From: Candidatus Bathyarchaeota archaeon | GTDB taxonomy: Archaea > Thermoproteota > Bathyarchaeia > Bathyarchaeales > Bathycorpusculaceae | Length of the DNA: 9,541 nt | Direction of reading: 5' to 3' | NCBI GenBank assembly: GCA_030589055.1 | Contig: JAUUWK010000036.1 | Location: forward strand, 1-9,541 | Shown: in pieces, positions 6,380 to 9,541 of the stretch | Position numbering within the stretch: position 1 is the stretch's first letter | Layout of the letters: each line of letters opens with the position of its first letter | Made by a program: the position numbers and the translations under genes | The notes under the pieces: generated by a model | What the model was told of the DNA's origin: nothing | Seen by the model: only the letters and a program-made list of their open reading frames with translations | Databases searched by the model: none

Positions 6380-6391
6380 ACGTATATACGT
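6380..6391. promoter_or_regulatory. Perfect 12-bp palindrome ACGTATATACGT upstream of the cdv operon
   Basis: ACGTATATACGT reads identically on both strands. It lies ~25 bp upstream of the proposed cdv TATA box and within the 227-bp region shared with the divergent membrane-protein gene. A dimeric regulator could bind it. Its TATATA centre could also act as an alternative TATA element, which would favour the longer form of the first gene. Confidence 0.35.
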
Positions 6392-6435
6392 AGGAATATA
6401 CAAGCTTCTAAAAACCGTTTTAAGCTTTAATTTTA

Positions 6436-6466
6436 CAGTGAAAAGAGATGCTTACTGCTTTCACTG
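6436..6466. repeat. 8-bp inverted repeat (hairpin) upstream of small membrane-protein gene
   Basis: CAGTGAAA (6436-6443) and TTTCACTG (6459-6466) form a perfect 8-bp stem with a 15-nt loop in the divergent intergenic region. The right arm overlaps a longer 14-nt repeat that recurs inverted at 6963-6976. Confidence 0.4.
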
Positions 6467-6474
6467 AAATAGAC
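6461..6474 (+). repeat. Left copy of a 14-nt inverted repeat flanking the small membrane-protein gene
   Basis: TCACTGAAATAGAC is found again, perfectly inverted, at 6963-6976. The pair encloses the 72-aa gene and its 3' region. No target-site duplication is visible outside the pair. Confidence 0.45.
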
Positions 6475-6536
6475 AAAAACGTGTAAGTTAGACTAAAAAG
6501 GGGCTTAGAATCTTAATGTAAGCAAAGGTGAAAAAA

Positions 6537-6755
6537 ATGGGTGAAAGATTAAAGGTTTTCGGGATAGTAACGCTCTTAGGATTCATGGCGGGAATCATAG
6601 CAGACCTAACCGCAACACATGTGATTCCATGGCTTATGACAATACTACCGGCATTTCTTAGCGCAAGATATCTCCTGTCAGGACTTGCTGGAGCCTTTCT
6701 GACACTGGTCTTAGTAAGCGTATGGGCATATATCACGGGTCCATCAGAACCATAG
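6537..6755 (+). CDS. Small membrane protein with two predicted transmembrane helices (72 aa)
   Basis: ATG 6537 is chosen because GGTGA at 6527-6531 lies 5 nt upstream; the in-frame GTG 6528 is part of that ribosome site. The 72-residue product has a short basic start (GERLK), a first hydrophobic helix (VFGIVTLLGFMAGIIADLTA, ~7-26), a semi-hydrophobic middle with two prolines (HVIPWLMTILPAFLSARY), and a second helix (LLSGLAGAFLTLVLVSVWAY, ~47-66). It ends in a short polar tail. There is no signal-peptide cleavage motif and no family I recognise. It is divergent from the cdv operon across a ~227-bp shared regulatory region, so co-regulation with cell division is possible but unproven. No clear TATA box was found for it. 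Confidence 0.7.
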   Translation: MGERLKVFGIVTLLGFMAGIIADLTATHVIPWLMTILPAFLSARYLLSGLAGAFLTLVLVSVWAYITGPSEP

Positions 6756-6812
6756 CAAACCGCTCTCTTCACATCTTTCTTACTTCTGTATTCCTAGTCT
6801 AAAACCTACCAT

Positions 6813-6831
6813 CTGAGTATTTTGGACTCAG
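6813..6831. repeat. Short hairpin downstream of the membrane-protein gene
   Basis: CTGAGT (6813-6818) and ACTCAG (6826-6831) make a 6-bp perfect stem with a 7-nt loop, ~60 nt after the stop of the small gene. It could help end transcription, but no T tract follows. Confidence 0.25.
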
Positions 6832-6859
6832 TTGCGGGAAAACTATTCATTCTCTTTCG

Positions 6860-6898
6860 GTCAAAGCATCTCGATCTAAGAGTCAAAGTACCTCGATC
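6860..6898 (+). repeat. Imperfect 17-nt direct repeat, 22-nt period
   Basis: GTCAAAGCATCTCGATC (6860-6876) and GTCAAAGTACCTCGATC (6882-6898) match at 15 of 17 positions. Their starts are 22 nt apart, about two DNA turns. They lie in the 255-nt non-coding stretch (6756-7010) between the convergent membrane-protein and radical SAM genes, where no gene is seen. Their role is unknown. Confidence 0.45.
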
Positions 6899-6962
6899 AC
6901 TTCATCGTCCAATTCTTAGGTAATAATACCCAAGTTATTTACATTTTCGGAAATCTCACTCC

Positions 6963-6976
6963 GTCTATTTCAGTGA
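6963..6976 (-). repeat. Right copy of the 14-nt inverted repeat
   Basis: GTCTATTTCAGTGA is the exact reverse complement of 6461-6474. It lies 35 nt past the 3' end of the radical SAM gene, so on the - strand it would be in that gene's 3' UTR. Confidence 0.45.
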
Positions 6977-7010
6977 CAAAACCAAATCTCACTTCAACTA
7001 TCTGCATGCT

Positions 7011-8585
7011 CTACTTACAGTGATTAACTCCAGCCATGTTCCAGATTGAATCTTTAACAATTTTTCCGTGTCTTGTTCCGTAGTAGAGACCTGTGACAAA
7101 TCCAGCTGATGGAAGTAAGAGTTTTGAAATGAATTTATGAAGTAAAGGGTTGTGAATTCGGAATTCAAGAAAGGATGAGCGCCAAATGTGAACATTGTAT
7201 TCCCAACATCTTGTGAGAAGCTCCCACCTCAGCTTGGAAAGGGAATCCAATTCAGCTCCATGTTTTTTGCTCAAAAGGGAACCTTCTAAAGGAACGAAAA
7301 GTAACGGAACAAAAAAAGCTCTATATTGGTTTAGGTCGTCAATCAGTTCAAGTGTCGCTATTACGTCATGTTCAGTTTCATCCGGCAAACCTATTATTAA
7401 TGTAGCAAGCGGGTACCAATCGTTGTCGTTCAAAATTCCAAAGGCTTGAGAGACGAGTTCTCTCCAATCTTCAGGTTTAAAGGGAAGCGGTTTCCCCACC
7501 ATGTGTTTTCGGATGAGACGAGCACTACCAGTCTCTATTCCCGTTTCAGCCGTTACAATCGGTTTCCCATGGTAACCAAACCAGCTGTGTTCAATCAATA
7601 TCTCTGACGCTTCCTTAATCATGCTGGGATCGCAAACAACAGGGGCCAACGACATGTGAGACGGCTGGATAACTTTCACTCCTGGATTCGAGGCGACGCT
7701 TCTGAGCAATTTCAAAACCGCTTCTTTATTGGGAATGAAACCGTTGTTTTTGGCACGGTATAGAAAAATGTCTTCAGTGCCGAGAGTTATCATGTCAGCT
7801 CCTTCTTTTGCGTTAACTTCCACTTCTTCCATAATTTTGTCTAGTGAGAAGTTTCTTCTTTTTTGCATTGTAGGTGTGCAAAACTGACAGTTTCGGCCAC
7901 AACCTCTTGAAATCTCGACACATCCATGAATCGACGCATGCTTTATCGTAGGTATCTCCTCAGCCTTCGGGCTTATATCAACATGAACTACCTGAGGGAG
8001 CCTTTTGCCTTTTACAGCTTTAACGAAAAGCCCTGCTATGACAGTTTCACTTTCTCCAGTTACTATACAGTCGATTCCGTAAGATTTTATTACGTTCTTG
8101 TATTCAAGCTGCCATGCCCCAGCACCACCAACGATCACTTTTGGTTTGAATTTTTGTAAACTTTCATGCTCCATTAGCTTTCTAAACTCTATTGCGTTCA
8201 TGGGCTCTCCACCGCCAAGTAACGAAGAATATGTTTTGCTGACGTATCCCATTCCCAACGGATCCATGCCTGATATGCCAACAACTTTTGTGTTTGAACC
8301 AACGAAGGAGTCGAGATTGTAAGGATGGACTACAGCTATGTCTGATTCCTCAAATCCATTTTCTAAAAGAATCGCCTCAACTTTTCTGAGACCGTAGGGC
8401 GCATATTTTGCGGTTTCATTATGGTTATTTTCTACTGGTGGATACAGATGCTTTCTTACAAGCCGTAATGGTATTGGCCCCTTTGAGAAACCTGATACGA
8501 AGGCGATGAAAGGATTTTTATGAAATTCACTCATTTCCGTCGCTGACGCTGTTAGAATGATTTTTGCGCCTGGTTCACTTGTCAT
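7011..8585 (-). CDS. B12-binding-domain radical SAM protein
   Basis: The 524-residue protein has a Rossmann-like N-terminal region (~65-190) of the cobalamin-binding type found in class B radical SAM enzymes (IAVVHPYN, VVGISGMDPLGMG, VIVGGAGAW, CIVTGESE). It lacks the classical D-x-H-x2-G cobalamin ligand motif. The radical SAM core follows, with C-x3-C-x2-C at C229, C233 and C236 (SRGCGRNCQFCTP) for the [4Fe-4S] cluster. Further core strands are MITLGTEDIFL, AETGIETGSARLIRKHM and LIIGLPDET. The C-terminal ~100 residues are an accessory domain. It should cleave S-adenosylmethionine reductively; the substrate cannot be told from sequence. ATG 8585 gives an N-terminus (KIILTASATEMSEFH) that fits the family, with a weak GGAAGGG upstream. 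It is transcribed alone, towards the membrane-protein gene. Confidence 0.9.
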   Translation of the reverse strand: MTSEPGAKIILTASATEMSEFHKNPFIAFVSGFSKGPIPLRLVRKHLYPPVENNHNETAKYAPYGLRKVEAILLENGFEESDIAVVHPYNLDSFVGSNTKVVGISGMDPLGMGYVSKTYSSLLGGGEPMNAIEFRKLMEHESLQKFKPKVIVGGAGAWQLEYKNVIKSYGIDCIVTGESETVIAGLFVKAVKGKRLPQVVHVDISPKAEEIPTIKHASIHGCVEISRGCGRNCQFCTPTMQKRRNFSLDKIMEEVEVNAKEGADMITLGTEDIFLYRAKNNGFIPNKEAVLKLLRSVASNPGVKVIQPSHMSLAPVVCDPSMIKEASEILIEHSWFGYHGKPIVTAETGIETGSARLIRKHMVGKPLPFKPEDWRELVSQAFGILNDNDWYPLATLIIGLPDETEHDVIATLELIDDLNQYRAFFVPLLFVPLEGSLLSKKHGAELDSLSKLRWELLTRCWEYNVHIWRSSFLEFRIHNPLLHKFISKLLLPSAGFVTGLYYGTRHGKIVKDSIWNMAGVNHCK

Positions 8586-8617
8586 GTTTTCCCTTCCACG
8601 GTTAAATTCCCTAGGTC

Positions 8618-8656
8618 TTTGTCGAAGACAAACACGGTTACGGCGTATTGTACGCC
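8618..8656 (-). promoter_or_regulatory. Two tandem hairpins in the putative radical SAM leader
   Basis: TTTGTC-GAA-GACAAA (8618-8632) and GGCGTA-TTG-TACGCC (8642-8656) are perfect 6-bp stems with 3-nt loops. Each is preceded by or contains part of a repeated CACGGTTA (8597-8604 and 8633-8640). If transcription of the radical SAM gene begins above 8656, for example from the TTTTTTAAAG box at ~8661-8670, both would lie in its 5' leader. No known cobalamin or SAM riboswitch pattern was recognised. Confidence 0.35.
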
Positions 8657-8812
8657 AAGACTTTAAAAAATCTTGCCTCTTCCGAATCTTGCGTCTTCAC
8701 CTTTCTCAAAAGTGCGGAGGTAAACCTACAGTTTCTTTTTCCAAGCTTTGGAACTCTACCCTCTATGGTATGTATGCACGACAGCTATTCTGCTCCAAAT
8801 GTGCTGGCAGTG

Positions 8813-8830
8813 CGCAAAACTTTTTATAAA
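8813..8830 (+). promoter_or_regulatory. BRE/TATA-like promoter upstream of the helicase pseudogene
   Basis: GCGCAAAAC (a BRE-like purine stretch) directly precedes TTTTTATAAA, a close match to the archaeal TATA box. Transcription would start near 8850-8855 on the + strand, ~100 nt before the first recognisable helicase codons. The TATA core is nearly symmetrical and might also work towards the radical SAM gene. Confidence 0.5.
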
Positions 8831-8867
8831 GAAGACCTGTAAAGTGGCAAGAGATTTCAGAATTGCT

Positions 8868-8890
8868 AGGTTTAGGCAAAGAATAAACCT
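8868..8890. repeat. 7-bp hairpin between promoter and helicase pseudogene
   Basis: AGGTTTA (8868-8874) and TAAACCT (8884-8890) form a perfect stem with a 9-nt loop in the predicted leader downstream of the TATA promoter. Confidence 0.3.
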
Positions 8891-8949
8891 TCTTTCAAGA
8901 TAATAGTTTGTGGCGATATCCTGTTAGGAGTGGAAAAGCCTTAGGGTCT

Positions 8950-9467
8950 AATGTCTTTAAGTTGCTTGCTTGACCAGTCTGTGATGCTTTGGTTGAATTA
9001 GGTTTTTCCGAGCCTACGCTCCCTCGGGTTATGCCTATTCGCCGATCTTAGCCCTGGAAAACGTGTTTTCGATTGCACCCACTGGAAGTGGGAAGACAGA
9101 GCCTGTTCTTCTGCCAATATTCTCAGATTTCATCCAACAGAATACTAAAAAAGGCATACCAATAGTTTACATTACTCCCTTAACAGCCTTAAACCGACAC
9201 ATGTTAAGGCGTTTATCGTTCTGGGCTTCCAAGCTTGGTGTTTCAATTGAAGTCAGACACGGTGACACAGGGATAAAACTTCGCAGGAGACAAGCCCTTT
9301 TCCCGTCCAACATGCTTGTTACCACGCCGGAAACCCTTCAAGCCATCCATCCGGGTTCGCGTATGAAGCAGCATCTAAGTCATGTTAAACATGTCATTGT
9401 GGATGAGGTGCATGAACTAGCATCAAGCAAGCGTGGAGTCCAACTGACGATAGCGAGCGAGCGCTAA
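8950..9467 (+). pseudogene. Broken Lhr-like DEAD/DEAH-box helicase, N-terminal part
   Basis: Three lesions break a helicase that is otherwise easily read. First, N-V-F-K-L-L-A is followed by an in-frame TGA at 8971-8973, after which the same frame continues as PVCDALVELGFSEPTLPRVM. Second, around 9031-9040 a one-base loss (or two-base gain) shifts the frame to YSPILALENVFSIAPTGSGKT. Third, TAA at 9465-9467 ends the frame right after ELASSKRGVQLTIASER, where homologues continue. Motifs left intact are Walker A APTGSGKT (9075-9098), motif Ia-like TPLTALN, TTPETLQ, and Walker B DEVH (9402-9413). These are typical of the archaeal Lhr/Lhr2 group, proteins usually over 800 residues. After 9467 no further homology is visible up to the window end. 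The GTG at 9063 is not a believable start, because it lies just before Walker A. Confidence 0.8.
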
Positions 9468-9541
9468 AACAAAGACCGTTTCTCATTTAAATAGCCAGTA
9501 TGAAAGGTTTAGTAGCAAGTGCGCACTGAAAGAAGTGATCA

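Larger units (their letters stand above)
8586..8949. other. Intergenic region with hairpins, a promoter and a possible decayed frame
   Basis: This 364-nt stretch between the radical SAM gene and the helicase remnant has no convincing intact gene. It holds two tight hairpins near the radical SAM start, a TATA promoter (8813-8830), a 7-bp hairpin (8868-8890), and a + strand frame at 8615-8842. That frame opens right after a stop with V-F-V-E-D-K-H-G-Y-G-V-L-Y-A-K and has gene-like third-base choice but no start codon near its beginning. It may be the trace of a lost gene. Confidence 0.4.

Noticed and set aside
6310..6381. N-terminal extension of the first ESCRT-III gene from GTG 6381
   Set aside because: The extension covers the probable TATA box, has no ribosome site and does not match ESCRT-III N-termini. 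TTG 6309 has GAGGT 7 nt upstream.
6461..6976. MITE or small transposon with 14-nt terminal repeats
   Set aside because: No target-site duplication flanks the repeats, the enclosed gene is not a transposase, and no second copy is in the window. The repeats are kept as a finding only.
8557..8829. + strand frame with a C-S-K-C pair that looks like a zinc site
   Set aside because: It starts inside the radical SAM gene on the other strand, has only one Cys pair, and its Arg-rich first half is the complement of the leader hairpins.
9063..9467. Intact short helicase gene from GTG 9063
   Set aside because: Helicase-like residues continue upstream in this and a shifted frame, and the product would lack the second RecA domain. 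It is a pseudogene fragment.
1..9541. CRISPR arrays, tRNA, rRNA
   Set aside because: No regularly spaced repeats beyond the two-copy element at 6860-6898, and no cloverleaf or conserved rRNA sequence was recognised on either strand.

Overview
The window comes from an archaeon, most likely a member of the TACK group, for example a Bathyarchaeia-type lineage. The decisive evidence is a complete Cdv (archaeal ESCRT) cell-division operon that includes CdvA, a protein known from TACK archaea. GTG and TTG starts, GGTGA/GGAG Shine-Dalgarno sequences, TATA-type promoters and an archaeal-type Lhr-like helicase remnant agree with this. The exact lineage is inference; no rRNA is present.

Left part (1-2628). 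The 3' end of a predicted nucleotidyltransferase gene (+) meets a full-length paralogue (-) tail to tail, and their stop codons overlap. Divergent from the second copy, and overlapping its 5' end, starts a + strand set of three genes: a winged-helix DNA-binding protein, a MobB-type P-loop GTPase, and a 57-residue unknown protein that overlaps mobB. The convergent junction with the cdv operon (2617-2751) holds two nested inverted repeats that fold into a long compound hairpin. It may be a terminator or a structured RNA.

Centre (2776-6391, - strand). This is one operon. In transcription order it encodes an ESCRT-III paralogue with a MIM2-like tail, CdvA (PRC-barrel, coiled coil and C-terminal peptide), CdvB (ESCRT-III, MIM2-like region, winged helix) and CdvC (MIT domain plus Vps4-type AAA+ ATPase). 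CdvA would recruit CdvB at the membrane through the CdvB winged helix. The ESCRT-III proteins polymerise and constrict the neck. CdvC binds the MIM2 motifs and remodels the polymer. Three of the four starts are better set by Shine-Dalgarno position than by the longest frame. CdvB seems to begin upstream of its first ATG, at a non-canonical codon. A TATA box and a perfect 12-bp palindrome lie upstream of the operon.

Right part (6392-9541). A two-helix membrane microprotein is divergent from the cdv operon. It is bracketed by a 14-nt inverted repeat and followed by a 255-nt non-coding stretch with a 17-nt imperfect direct repeat. Next is a cobalamin-type radical SAM protein (- strand), then a 360-nt spacer with two tight hairpins, a possible decayed reading frame and a good TATA promoter. 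The window ends in a broken Lhr-like helicase gene with an in-frame stop, a frameshift and a premature end.

No tRNA, rRNA, CRISPR array or recognisable insertion sequence was seen.
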